A stretch of 64,000 nucleotides of DNA from Trichomonas vaginalis G3 (Eukaryota > Parabasalia > Trichomonadida > Trichomonadidae), in contig NC_067208.1 in the NCBI RefSeq assembly GCF_026262505.1, positions 18,547,962-18,611,961 of the forward strand, in the 5' to 3' direction. Under the pieces are notes generated by a model. It did no database searches. It was not told the origin of the DNA and saw only the letters and a program-made list of their open reading frames with translations. Within the stretch, counting starts at the first letter, position 1. Every line of letters begins with the position of its first letter. Positions 40,060-50,419 of this stretch are shown in pieces. The translations under genes were made by a program, and so were the position numbers.

Positions 40060-40392
40060 TTCCACGAAAGAAAAGATTCCTCATTCGCTAAGGATTCCAA
40101 AAATGAAAAAATCGTTGATTTCGGCTGAGAAAAAACGGCAAAAACCCTTCTTCCACGGGAACAAAGAAATAAAGAAGAAATAAAGTAAATTTTTTATTTA
40201 TTCCCGTGGAAGATAGAGCACTTTTATGACACTTTTTATTCACGACAAACAAGACAAATAAAGAAAATAAGAAAATACGGCGCTGTCGCGGTTCGAACCA
40301 CAGACCCTGACCCCTCCATAACACCACCTTAGACCACTGTGCTACGTAGCCTGTCGACATAAGATTTTATAAATTGCATATTTGACGTAAAT
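40060..40392. other. Spacer with an inverted repeat and a tRNA-like sequence
   Basis: CTTCCACGGGAA at about 40150 and TTCCCGTGGAAG at about 40200 form a hairpin across about 35 bases. Next is a tRNA-like segment (entered separately). The base composition is less AT-rich than its neighbours. A 90-codon minus-strand frame across 40088-40360 is an artefact of this segment. Confidence 0.5.
40279..40351 (-). tRNA. tRNA-like sequence or tRNA pseudogene
   Basis: On the minus strand TAGCACAGTGG fits an A box and GGTTCGAACC fits a B box, separated by about 35 bases. The outer arms pair only partly (GGC with GCC, then three mismatches), and the T-arm has a six-base loop. I cannot assign an anticodon. 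It may be a decayed tRNA, a tRNA-derived short element, or a polymerase III promoter for a small RNA of the element. Confidence 0.4.
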
Positions 40393-40767
40393 TTATTTCC
40401 ATCTGGCTTCCCACTGCATAAGATATTCATACGTGTTTGTAAGACATTCATTAAACTTCTTTTCTATTGCATCTAATCTTGCGTTATTTTTTTCAATAAC
40501 TTGTCTGTATTCTTCATCATCTCCAGCAGTGTTTGGGTCTTCACGTTTAAAATATTCATTGTTAACCAATTTTTTATCTACAAATTTTATTAGTGTTTGA
40601 TTCACTTCGTTATGATAACGGTCATATTCTTTCAATACGTAAGTGAAGACAAAATGCGTCGTACCTTCAATCTTAAAGCTTAAAGAACTTTCAACACAGT
40701 TTTGAGGGTCTGTCAGTGCGTCAATGAGATAGTATTCGAAGTCAGTCAATAATCTTTTTAAAGTCAT
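40393..40767 (-). CDS. 124-aa helical protein of unknown function
   Basis: MTLKRLLTDFEYYLIDALTD... is a soluble, charged, mainly helical protein with a C-terminal coiled coil (EKNNARLDAIEKKFNECL). The frame is intact. It is divergent from the KilA-N gene; TAAATTTTATCCTGT lies before the ATG. No family was recognised. Confidence 0.6.
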   Translation of the reverse strand: MTLKRLLTDFEYYLIDALTDPQNCVESSLSFKIEGTTHFVFTYVLKEYDRYHNEVNQTLIKFVDKKLVNNEYFKREDPNTAGDDEEYRQVIEKNNARLDAIEKKFNECLTNTYEYLMQWEARWK

Positions 40768-40874
40768 TTCATACAGGATAAAATTTAATGTTGTGAAGAA
40801 ATAGTGTTTATCTCAAAAAAAATAAAGTTAGTTTTTATTTTATTTATTTTTTTATCCTGTATGTAAAGACAGAT

Positions 40875-41730
40875 ATGTCAACATTAGAGAACACAACAAC
40901 AGTTATAGTCCATGAGGCAATAAATGAAGAATACGAATACATACAGTATAACAAACAATTGAGACTCATTCGTTCTGTCAAAGACGACATGTACCAAATG
41001 CAAAGTATTTTGACGGCTTGTTTTGCTCCAGATACTAAGCTTCCTAAAGACTGGTTTAGGAACCAAAGCACCATAGAACTATTAAGTGAAGCACAGCGAG
41101 ACGTACTTTTTTCTGAAAACAGTGAAGAACAGCGAGTAGGTAAAAAATCCCAGTCGCCAAAACTCTATGAAAACCGTGAAAAATTGCCAAACGGTTTGAG
41201 AGGATATTATGTTCATAGACTTTTAGTAAATGCAGTTGCAATGTGGGCTTCACCACGTTATGCTTGGAATATTTACAAACTTCTTGACGAACTTCACAGA
41301 CAAGAACGTGGAGAGATGGAAAAGAAACTTCAAGCAAAAGATGAAGTCATTGAATCCAAAGACAAAAGCATACAGAAAAGAATACCACGTTCAGTACCAA
41401 AAGGAAAGGAAAAGTATAAGTATATGATTTACGCTGAAGAGATGGAAAATGAAGAAGACAGAGATATGGTTATGTTGCATTTAGTCAGAAGAAACAACAA
41501 AAGCTTTTACGACCTTGCTAAAATTATAAATCTGACAGAAACTGGTTCTATCGTGAAAACTTACCGATTTCAATGACACCGAATGAGCAAATAAAGAAAT
41601 TGTCAAAAATACTCTTCCTCAAACACACTATGACATCAAAGGTTGCACAATACTTACCTTCAAAGAAGACTTACCATTACTGAAGGAAAAAATAACAGAA
41701 TATTTCGATAACTTCAAAGAGGAAGAATGA
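40875..41730 (+). pseudogene. KilA-N domain protein, late frameshift (Maverick 2)
   Basis: A 233-codon frame holds a helical N-terminus, the KilA-N core (GLRGYYVHRLLVNAVAMWAS), a coiled coil, and the start of the C-terminal domain. Near 41525 one base is gained or lost; the continuing frame ends YDIKGCTILTFKEDLP...EEE at 41730, matching the Maverick 1 protein at 13890-14721. It probably regulates element genes. Bases 41123-41185 share sequence with the non-coding repeats at 15500-15600. Confidence 0.8.
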
Positions 41731-41831
41731 AGTCACGACAACATTAACGAAGAAGTCACGACAACATTAACGAAGAGAGAATGAGGTGAAAAAACAGGTG
41801 AACATCTCACCTCTTCACCAAAAATATATTT
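41731..41831. repeat. GAAGTCACGACAACATTAAC repeats and an AGGTGA cassette
   Basis: Two copies of a 26-base unit (GAAGTCACGACAACATTAAC + GAA...) lie just past the KilA-N stop. They are followed by a cassette with AGGTGAAAAAACAGGTGA and ATCTCACCTCTTCACC. The segment sits between convergent genes. Confidence 0.7.
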
Positions 41832-42303
41832 TTAAATAGCTTCAGGGTCAATTTCTTCAACCATTTCACTTCCTTCGTCAATGTCAATAGAAGCTTCTTC
41901 AACCTTTGGTAAGAACTTTTGTATAACATCTTTGTTCGTTATTGTCTTCAGAGATGAAGGATAATATTTCACATTTTTCACCCTTCTTATATTCTTTCTG
42001 TTCGGAAAGATTCATAGCAATACTGAAGAAGTCAATGTTGGAGTTCTTTATAACAGTATAATGAGTATCTTTGACATTCACGAAGAAACCCTTTTGTTTC
42101 AAAACTACTGCTAACTCTTGTGAAGTATAACGTTTGCGGTCAATGACAATAGCTAATGGTCTGACATACTGACCGAACTTAGATTCTTTCACAAACTTCT
42201 TGTTAAAGATAACATTAACGTTTGAAGCACCATTGAACTCATTCTTGATGGCAGTAGCGAGAGCATTGTATGAAAAGAACTTGCAATCTTGCATGTGTTT
42301 CAT
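41832..42303 (-). pseudogene. ~155-aa protein with acidic tail, frameshifted
   Basis: ATG 42303 (MKHMQDCKFFSYNALATAIK) reads 134 codons. The frame shifts near 41910, and the continuing frame ends in an acidic tail (SIDIDEGSEMVEEIDPEAI) at 41832. The protein has a basic alpha/beta body and an acidic end, recalling the 139-aa helicase neighbour in Maverick 1. It is divergent from the helicase remnant. A DNA-binding replication role is possible but unproven. Confidence 0.5.
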
Positions 42304-42390
42304 TAAAATAAAAATATTAAATTATTTTGAAAAATAACTTAAAAAAATCTAATCTAATTTTTCAAAAAATATTTTTATCCGATAGAAAAG

Positions 42391-42768
42391 ATGACAGAAA
42401 AATTAACTTTTTACATAGCGCCAGACCCTTCTTGCCCACATCCTTTTAAGCCACAATATATAGACATAGAACTAAATAGAGAAAGCGAAATTCCACAATA
42501 TATATACATAGAACTAAATAGTGAAGGCGAAATTCTACAAACAGAAGAAAGCGAAATTCCACAAACATATAGAGACCTAGATAACGAAAATGGATATGCG
42601 CTATTCTGGTTAGATTGTCCTTATAAAATGTATGAAAAAAAGGCTTTATATGAAGAATATAGAAAATATTGTCATGAAAACGATATAAGACCAAGCTCTA
42701 GAGAAAAATTCTATGCTGGTATAAAACATCTTTTCGAAGTTCGGAATGGCAAATATATAAAGAAATAA
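42391..42768 (+). pseudogene. Remnant of the SF3 helicase, C-terminal domain only
   Basis: The intact 125-codon frame has a repetitive N-terminal half (IDIELNRESEIPQYIYIELN type repeats). The C-terminal half (YEKKALYEEYRKYCHENDIR ... HLFEVRNGKYIKK) aligns with the end of the Maverick 1 helicase (ERSLYDSYKQYCQEYGYM ... LLDVQNGVYTKK). The ATPase core is absent. The leader ATCCGATAGAAAAG equals that of 11664. It may be a deletion relic, or a small DNA-binding protein derived from the winged-helix end. Confidence 0.6.
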
Positions 42769-42819
42769 TTTTTCTAAGTTTATTTTTTCGAAAAAATATT
42801 TTTTTATTTCCTACTAAAG

Positions 42820-45800
42820 ATGTATCGGAAGTTGTCTAAGTTAGAACACTCGGAAATAAAACAACTTCTTACAGAAGCTAATATAGATGTTGCAAAACAT
42901 TACGCGAAAACAAAAAAGCACTCGCTGACTTCATTAAAGACTACAATGGTGCAATAAGTTATGATAGAATTCATGAGTTCATAAAGCCGCAACGCGGCGA
43001 GGACGAAGTCCATGCAAGAGCATTTCCTTTAAATGACATTGCTATTGACTTATATCATAGACGTTCAGTACCTCATGAAGTAAGAAGAGAAATGTTTGAC
43101 ATAACAAATGCGAACGTTGGTCATACTCGTAAAGCTCTTTCGCATGATGTTCGTCAAGAAATGTTTGACATAACAAATGCAAACGTTGGTGAAACAAGAA
43201 GAAGAGACGACACACTGAAACAACAGAGAAGAGAGATGTTTAAAAGTGCTATAGAACAAGTTCGCAAAGCTAACGATGTCATTCGTTCCATTGACGACAA
43301 ACCAAAAGAAGGTGAGAGATGGTTAAAGAAAGATGAAGAGAATAGGAAGAGAAATGTGAAGTCAGGCAATAGACTCATTGACTTTAACATCGAAGCTTTA
43401 GATGAACCAAACAGAGACTATTTACACAAACATTTCGGTAAGGTTTTCATGAGACTCTTAGAGAAAATTAAAATAAACTCGCAACAAAGATGGATGGTAT
43501 GTTATAAACTTGGTGGAAAGTATGAATGTTCTACGTTAAACCTCAATAATATTGGAACATTACTACATCAGCTCTTGAAGGAGAACTTTATATCAGAGAT
43601 AGAAGCAAATGCTGCAGGTATTGTTGAAATGCACTATGACTTCTTCTTGACAAACATAAAGAATCTTACTGAAATAAAGATGTATGATTTAACAGAATAT
43701 GAAGGCTTAACGATGTCAGATGTAAAGAAAGGCAAACCAAAAAAGAGACCATATAGAGATGAAAGCACACTGACAAATGACCAGAAAGCCATTTTGGAAG
43801 CTCTTAAGCAAACAGGAAACCCAGCACTTATAGAAAGCTTTTGGAAAGATAATGGTGAAAAGAAGTTTTATAAGAAGAGAAGCGGTCAGTTCTGGAAGTA
43901 TCTTTGCACATTACCTATAAATCTTGAACGCTACCAAATCTTCAATGAACTGAACAAAAGAACTGCAACACTTATGACAGAGGACAATTGTTTCGTTTAT
44001 GCTTGCATTCAGGCTGGAGTAAATGAAGAAACTATTGACCACATGAGAGAAGTCATTCGTGTTAGAGACTTTCCTCAAAGTAAAGTACAAGAAATTTCTG
44101 ACGCAACAGGTATAGCATTTAATGTTACCATTGGTTATTTCAATGACTCAAGACATAATGAAATAAAGAGATATATACCAAAAGAATGCGAAACTGTTAG
44201 AACTATTGACTTACTTCTTGTTGAAGACCACTACATGCTAAATGAAAGACTTCCAATGACAACATACTTCATTCGAAACTATAAAGAAATTCTCAAAGCT
44301 TGTGGTGGAATGAACATTGAGAAACAGATGAAGATTTATACAAAGAGAGAAGATAAATATGTAGTTCGTTATGATAGAACAACACCGTTATGGGATGTTA
44401 TGAAAACATTGTGGGAGTGCAAATATTTCGAACCTATTTCTTATGGAGAACTTTTCACATATACTACTGACTTATATAAACAGAACCTTGCACCATTTAA
44501 AGATTTGACATATGCTCCAAAGTATTGTGTACAACTGAAGAAGAAAGCAGAGTCAAAAGAAGTAAATAAAGCTAAATGTAAATTCATACCTGAGCACGTT
44601 TTCTTTGCTGACTTTGAGTGTAGTACGGATGGCTTTCATAAAGCTTTTAACATCTGTTATGACAGTGAAGATGGTTCAGTTAGTGAAAGCATTTGGGGTC
44701 AAAACTGTGCAACAGAATTTTTGGAAAGACTTCCTGACAAGAGTTTAATATATTTCCATAACCTCAGTTATGACATAAACTTCATCTTAAGACACATGAC
44801 AGAAGTGAAAGGAACTCCCATCATTAAAGGTTCACGAACAATGCAAATAACTGGTTTATATAAAGGACGGGCAATTATTATAAAAGACTCTTACAGTGTT
44901 ATAAATAAGAAGCTTAAACTATTTCCTGCTATGTTTAACTTACAAACAGGACCGAAAGAAGTATTTCCATATAACTACTACAGCAGTGTTTTGTTAGCAA
45001 ATGACAACAGAACTGGTGTCATTTCTGAAGCATGTAAGTTTATCCATGATGCAGATACATTTATGAAGAACATAGATTCCATCAAAGGTTGCAGAATAGA
45101 TGAAAACCACTTCGACTTAGAAAAATATAGCACGTTTTACTGCAAACAAGATGTAAGAATTTTAAGAGAAGGTTTTGTAAAGTTCCGCAATGACTTATTG
45201 AAAGAGTTTGATTTAAACGTTTATGACTACGTTAGTATTTGTTCTATTGCTAACAAATTGTTTGAGAACAGAGTATACTTCCCGAATGGAAATCTTTATG
45301 ACCTCTCAAATAAACCAAGAGAATTTATTTCGAGATGCATTCAAGGTGGAAGATGTATGTTGTCAGATAACATGAAACAAAAGAGCAAAAAGAAACTCAT
45401 TGCTGACTTCGACACTGTTTCATTATATCCTTCAGCTATAGCAAGACTTTATACTTTAGAAGGTATTCCAAAAGTATTGAAGGATGAGATGTTAAGCACA
45501 GAGTATCTCATGAGACATTTATTCGATGATGACCAAAAGGAACCCATTGGTGAAAAGTTTATGTCTGGCTTCTTTGTTCTCATTAAGATAACAGAGATTG
45601 GTATACCCAGACACTTTCATTTAATAGTTTGCGACCCTGAACTAAATCCAGAACTTAACGTTCCAAGAAGTTCAAACACTTGCTGTCTCATGTATGTTGA
45701 CCATATAACATTACAAGACCTCATAAAATATCAAGGTGTCAAATGTGAAGTGTTGCAAGGATACTATTACGATGGAAACAGAGATATGAGAATAAGAGAT

Positions 45801-46667
45801 GAAGTAAAGAAGTTGTTTGAGTTAAGGTTAAAGTATAAGAAAGAAGAAAACCCCTTACAAGAAATTATAAAACTCATTCTGAACAGCATTTATGGCAAAA
45901 CTATTCTATCTCCTATTGAGTCAAAAATAACCATAGTAAATGACAAAGATGCTATAAGATATGCTATAAGAAATTACAACCATATAGTGAAGTTCGAAGG
46001 TTTGGATGGTTCAGATAAAACTATTTTCAAGCTAACGAAAAGCATTTGCAGACACTTTAACTTCTGTCCACTTGGTGTTAATATTCTGTCTATGTCAAAA
46101 CGTATTATGAATGAAGTATTCTGTACTGCAGAGGACATGGGACTTCAAATCTTTTACCAGGATACCGACAGTATGCACTTATATAATGAAGACATCCCAA
46201 AGCTTGCAGCAGAGTTTAAGAAGAGATATGGTCGCGAACTTATAGGAAAGAACCTTGGTCAATTTCATAGCGACTTTGCAGAAATAACACCTGGAAAACA
46301 AAGTTTAGCTTATAAAAGTATTTTCTGTGGAAAGAAGACCTACATAGACTTACTCACTAACGATTTAAATGAAGTTGCATTTCACTGCAGAATGAAAGGC
46401 GTGAAGCAAGATGTTATTGCTTTAACCGCTAATGAAATGTTTCCTGAAGCTATACAATGCTATTACAATGAAGATAAGAACATTCACATACCTGTTGGAA
46501 CATATGACAAAGACTCTGAGTTCAGTTTAATGAAACTTTACAAAGCACTTCATGATGGTCAAGAGATTGCATTCGACTTATGTAAGTCATGTCAACCTTG
46601 CTTTGCTGAAAAGTTCAACTTTTCAATAACGACTAAAACAAGCTTTATTCGTAAGTTGAAGTTCTGA
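42820..46667 (+). pseudogene. Type B DNA polymerase, one early frameshift (Maverick 2)
   Basis: ATG 42820 follows an early-type promoter; the frame shifts near 42900, and the 1191-codon frame from 43092 holds the rest. Exonuclease motifs are present: FFADFEC, FHNLSYDINF and YCKQDVRIL (about residues 504, 554 and 682 of that frame). Polymerase motifs are DFDTVSLYPSA (770), KLILNSIYGKT (926) and YQDTDSMHL (1022). This is the protein-primed PolB expected in Mavericks. The N-terminus has two MFDITNANVGxTR repeats and a double mini-hairpin (42986-43011). If the single shift is an assembly error, the enzyme looks functional. Confidence 0.9.
42986..43011 (+). repeat. Double mini-hairpin inside the PolB N-terminus
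   Basis: GCCGC-AAC-GCGGC is followed after two bases by GGAC-GAA-GTCC. It is translated as PQRGEDEVHA in frame with the polymerase. It has the same plan and similar flanks (AAAG before, ATG after) as the copy at 34790 in the fibre gene. Confidence 0.75.
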
Positions 46668-46751
46668 GGTCATTTATTTTTGTCAGCAATGAGGTCATGA
46701 ATGAGGTCATGAATGAGGTCATTCGTGATAAAAATAAAGCTAGCGTAGATT
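46668..46751. other. Short spacer with GAGGTCATGAAT repeats
   Basis: Three copies of GAGGTCATGAAT lie between the convergent 3' ends of PolB and the minor capsid candidate, followed by ATAAAAATAAAGCTAGCG. No gene fits here. Confidence 0.55.
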
Positions 46752-47608
46752 TTACAATACTGCGATGGTAGAGTTTAAGAGTTGTGCTTCAATGTAGAGA
46801 CAGTCCTTATGGTCTGGAGGCAAGAACACTGGACATTTATGGTCATGAGTGGAGAACATGTCTATCCAAAACTCACGATTGAAGCCAGTTAATTTATAGT
46901 ATTTAGGGTTAGGAAGTGGTGAAGTTCTTGTATGACCAATGAACTCATTTTCAACTCCTTTACTTAAGTTTGAATATAATATAGCTTGCTTTCTATCCCA
47001 AATGCCAGGTGTTACAATCTTTGAAAATTCATTTTTCCTCGGAAGCATTGCATCATAATTGAAAACATTCTTAAAATCATCACTTGGTTCGGAGATTTGA
47101 AATCTTATACGTAATGGATTTTTTTCTCTTTAGCGACTTCATTGAATGGTGAGAATACAATGAATTGACAGTCATGAGTTCCATCTTCATTTTCATTAAA
47201 TTCATAATGAAAGTCTATAAGTTGTGGCTGACTACCTTCTTCTTTCAGTTGTGCAAGAAACTCACGTAAAGGCTGTAAAGTTTGTACTTCAATGTTGAAC
47301 TTTTTCTCGAACATCTCATTAAATGAAATCATACATTGCAACAATGTTGTATCGTCTTTAAAGTATTTGTATATGTGAATGTTTTGGGCGCTTAAAGACT
47401 GTTCGTCATTTTCTATCTCGACTTGAAGTATAAAGTCAACCTTTCTGAAAGCACGTGTTATATACATAGATGTTATGCCAATGTACTTCTCTTCATTTAT
47501 GTTCACAATCCAGTCTGTTGGAAACTTAAACGTTACTCTGTTCCCCTTTATTTTGACGTCAGGGTTTTCACTACTGAACGCAACAGATAAAGGTATTTGT
47601 CTATACAT
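46752..47608 (-). pseudogene. Second minor capsid candidate, one frameshift
   Basis: ATG 47608 opens MYRQIPLSVAFSSENPDVKI. A run of A near 47125 shifts the frame; reading on gives NPLRIRFQIS and a 98-codon end (EFSKIVTPGIWDRKQAILYS...) to 46752. The N-terminal strand pattern (RVTFKFPTDWIVNINEEKYI) resembles Polinton minor capsid proteins, which start with a strand-turn-strand and a conserved Trp/Gly. Total about 285 aa. The assignment is tentative because the gene 33415-34195 is a rival penton candidate. Confidence 0.5.
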
Positions 47609-47631
47609 TTATTCGGATAAAAATAAACCAT

Positions 47632-47871
47632 TTACTCTTTCTTTGCTTCAGCTTCTTCTCTAGCTTTCTTTGCCAGCAAACGTGGGTTCTTTTGTCTTCC
47701 AGCAGCTAATGCAGCAAGTTGTTTTTCACTAAGTTTTCTCTTTGGTCTCTCTGGCTTTTGTTCTTGTTTTTGTTCCTTCAGTTCGGATAAAATTTGCTCA
47801 CGAATTTCTTTCTTCAATGCTTCAACATCTATGACACCTTGGGTCTTGTCCGTAGGGCTTGTCTGAGTCAT
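47632..47871 (-). CDS. 79-aa basic protein, possible DNA-packaging protein
   Basis: The start at MTQTSPTDKTQGVIDVEALK (47871) follows TTTTTTATCTGCAGTCAA. An N-terminal helix (KKEIREQILSELKEQKQ) is followed by RKLSEKQLAALAAGRQKNPR and a Lys/Ala-rich end. Short 'SEKQLAALAAGR' proteins occur in several virus-like elements as basic core peptides, from memory and untested. It is divergent from the gene at 47917. Confidence 0.5.
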   Translation of the reverse strand: MTQTSPTDKTQGVIDVEALKKEIREQILSELKEQKQEQKPERPKRKLSEKQLAALAAGRQKNPRLLAKKAREEAEAKKE

Positions 47872-47916
47872 TTGACTGCAGATAAAAAACAAAATTAAAA
47901 CTTTAACCGATGTAAA

Positions 47917-48346
47917 ATGAGCTTGTCAAAATCAGAGCGAGAGTCTATTATATTAAATGACGCAAGAGGAATACAACATCCTTTCTATTACGTAAGTCAG
48001 AGTAAAGATGGTAAAATATACGTAAGAAAAAGAAAGGTTCCATTAGCGAATGCAGAGAGCGACAACATTAAGGTGCATGGCAAGGGTGAAGTCCACGAAG
48101 CCCATATAAAACCTTCTGTTCAAACTGAGACCAAAGAACAAGAAGAAAAGAAGCCAGATGTACTTTCAATAACGAACCAAGAGCTTATTGCAAAGTTCGT
48201 GAATTTCATTGAAAAACAAACCGAGTCAAAGAACCCTGACCCCAGTGAAAGAAGTTGAGACAAAAGAGAATGTACAGTTCATTGAAAATGTCAAGAAACA
48301 ACTTCCACCACGAATGCCAAGAAGAAGAGTGAGAATAATGAAGTAA
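47917..48346 (+). pseudogene. ~140-aa protein with DGxxxxRKxxxPL module, frameshifted
   Basis: ATG 47917 reads MSLSKSERESIILNDARG, then HPFYYVSQSKDGKIYVRKRK, the module also seen at 20706 and 50468. After 48258 the frame shifts, and the continuing frame ends in an Arg-rich tail (PRMPRRRVRIMK) at 48346. A GC-richer patch at 48073-48105 resembles a decayed double mini-hairpin. It lies 28 bases before the major capsid gene. Probably a small virion protein. Confidence 0.55.
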
Positions 48347-48373
48347 ATAGATATTTTTATCTGAAGTAAATAC

Positions 48374-49891
48374 ATGCAGAACGAACAGCTAAACGAATTT
48401 ACTCCAGCAGAGCATATTCATCAGATTCGCTCATATTTCGATATCATAGACAATGCAGTTCAAATTGGTGACACTAATAGAAAATATTCTGACGCAAAGA
48501 TTCCATCACAACCTGGAACTGCTAAAGATAACACATGGGTAACATTCAATCTCTCACCTCCTGGTGAAAATATGTTGGACCTTTACAATACATTCATTAC
48601 GTATAAAATGGAAGGTCAATTTATTGTAGATAAAGAAATTGGTTCAGGTTCCAAAAAACAAACCCACCAGGATTTTGGATTGGTTTCGATGACGCTTTCT
48701 ATGCAGTTGCTGGATATCAAATCCTTGCAAATGGTCGTATCGTATATTCTCAAGACAACGCAAGAGAAGAAGCATATATAACTTCAAACTCACAAACTAC
48801 CGAACAAATAAAGAAAGTAGATGTTTTCTCAAAGACTCGACATGAAGATGTATGGAGTCATTCGGGAACATGCAGAACAGGACAAATTGTTAGTGGTCCA
48901 ATTACAGCAGGAAAATCATTTGATTTTAAGCTTCGTTTAAGAATTCCTGTTAGAAGATTCCTTCCATTAGAAGCTAAGATTTATTCCAGCTTTTGCAGGA
49001 AACATTCAGCTTAAAGTAAAGTTCAGTAGCGACGCCTTACAATGCACATCTATATCTGTAAATGATATCATTGCTTTCAATCCAACTCTTAAAGTTGCAT
49101 TTGCTTCAGATTCAAATCCACCGACAAATAAATTTGTTCCATGGAATGAACCATTCACTATGATAACGAAGGCAGTAGAAGCTAGTGGAACAGTTACTAT
49201 TACAACTGTAACCCAGCAACTATTTCGAACAAAGATGGATTTTAATGAATGTTTCATTCATCCAAAGTCATTCTCTTTAGACCCTAACATTTATACAGAA
49301 CTTGTAGAACATTATACAAACGAGGCTTTATGTTTTCCTGTTAAAGTTATGGATTGGATTCCTATGGACGGTTCATTCTCAAAGAATACAGATAGTTCAA
49401 GTGCAACATTTACAGCAGCTTATACGCCTATTAATGTTAAAAGTATTTGGGCACTATTTAGAAAGAAAGACAACTATTATGTTAATTTTGAGAACCCTAA
49501 GTTTAAATATCTTCAGCTTTCCATGGGAGCTTATGGAAATATGCCTGCAGAACCTGAAAAATCATATGGACCTGTATTTTATGAAATGGTTGCGAACGCT
49601 TGCAATACAAACAATGATATGATAGGATTTAATGAAGATGTTATGAGGTCATTGGTGGATGATGGTAGTGTGGAACATAAATGGGATAGCTATGACAACA
49701 CACATTTCTTATGTGGTTTTCCAACAGAAGTGGACTTTTGCTTCCAGCAAGGTCAAACATCTACTGCTCCAATAACATACAAATTGTCTGTTAAAGGACC
49801 TATTGAACTAGCAACTGAAAATGTACCAAAGCCACTTATTGGATTTATGAGGGATTGTTGCTTTGCCATTCAGTGCGTCAGGCACCAATAA
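48374..49891 (+). pseudogene. Major capsid protein, two frameshifts (Maverick 2)
   Basis: ATG 48374 opens MQNEQLNEFTPAEHIHQIRS and reads to ~48665, where a run of A shifts the frame. The middle (SFDFKLRLRIPVRRFLPLEA) shifts again near 48985, and the last 260 residues are intact to 49891. The order of beta segments, an IPVRRF strand before the second domain, and about 505 aa in total match double-jelly-roll capsid proteins of Polintons. It would build the icosahedral shell. Paralog: 7031-8643. Confidence 0.7.
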
Positions 49892-49965
49892 TAAGATTGA
49901 GACTATAACTTAGCACGGACGACAGTGAGGAATAAAGGATGAACGTTTATTTTTAAAGCTTATAA

Positions 49966-50419
49966 ATGAGTTCTTCATCAAGCTCTCGTGAACCTTCACC
50001 ATCTATGAAACAAACTTTACCAAACGATTATGGAGCACCTATTGAATATTTCTTACGAGCTGCACAATGGCAAAGAGCAGTCTCACCAAGGTTAGGTGTT
50101 CCACCAGCTCCTGTCAAAAATAGCATTTGGTCAAGTCCTTATATAAGATATGGTCTCCCACTAGGTTTGCTAGCTACAGCAGGAGCAGTTATGATGTTGA
50201 AAAGAAATAAAGCAAATGTTATAAATAATACTGAAGTAGCTGAAGTTAAACAAACTCCAACACCTTCGCCAAAACCAACGCCTTCACAACAAACCTTCAA
50301 TGACTCCTGAACCTATGGAAGTACAAACTCCTGTTCAAAAGTCAACTCCTAAACCGACTTCAACATTTAAACCAGAACCTACTCAAATAAATCGTAAAAC
50401 TCCTGCGTTTCCTTACTGA
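49966..50419 (+). pseudogene. Single-pass membrane protein with Pro/Thr tail, frameshifted
   Basis: MSSSSSSREPSPSMKQTLPN is followed by a soluble segment, a transmembrane helix (GLPLGLLATAGAVMML near residue 65), and a Pro/Thr-rich tail. A frameshift near 50295 ends the first frame; the other frame continues the Pro-rich tail (STPKPTSTFKPEPTQ) to 50419. It may be an inner-membrane or entry-related virion protein. A late-type promoter (TTTATTTTTAAAGCTTATAA) precedes the ATG. Confidence 0.5.

Noticed and set aside
40088-40360. 90-codon minus-strand frame
   Set aside because: It covers the tRNA-like segment and the hairpin; the composition is not protein-like.
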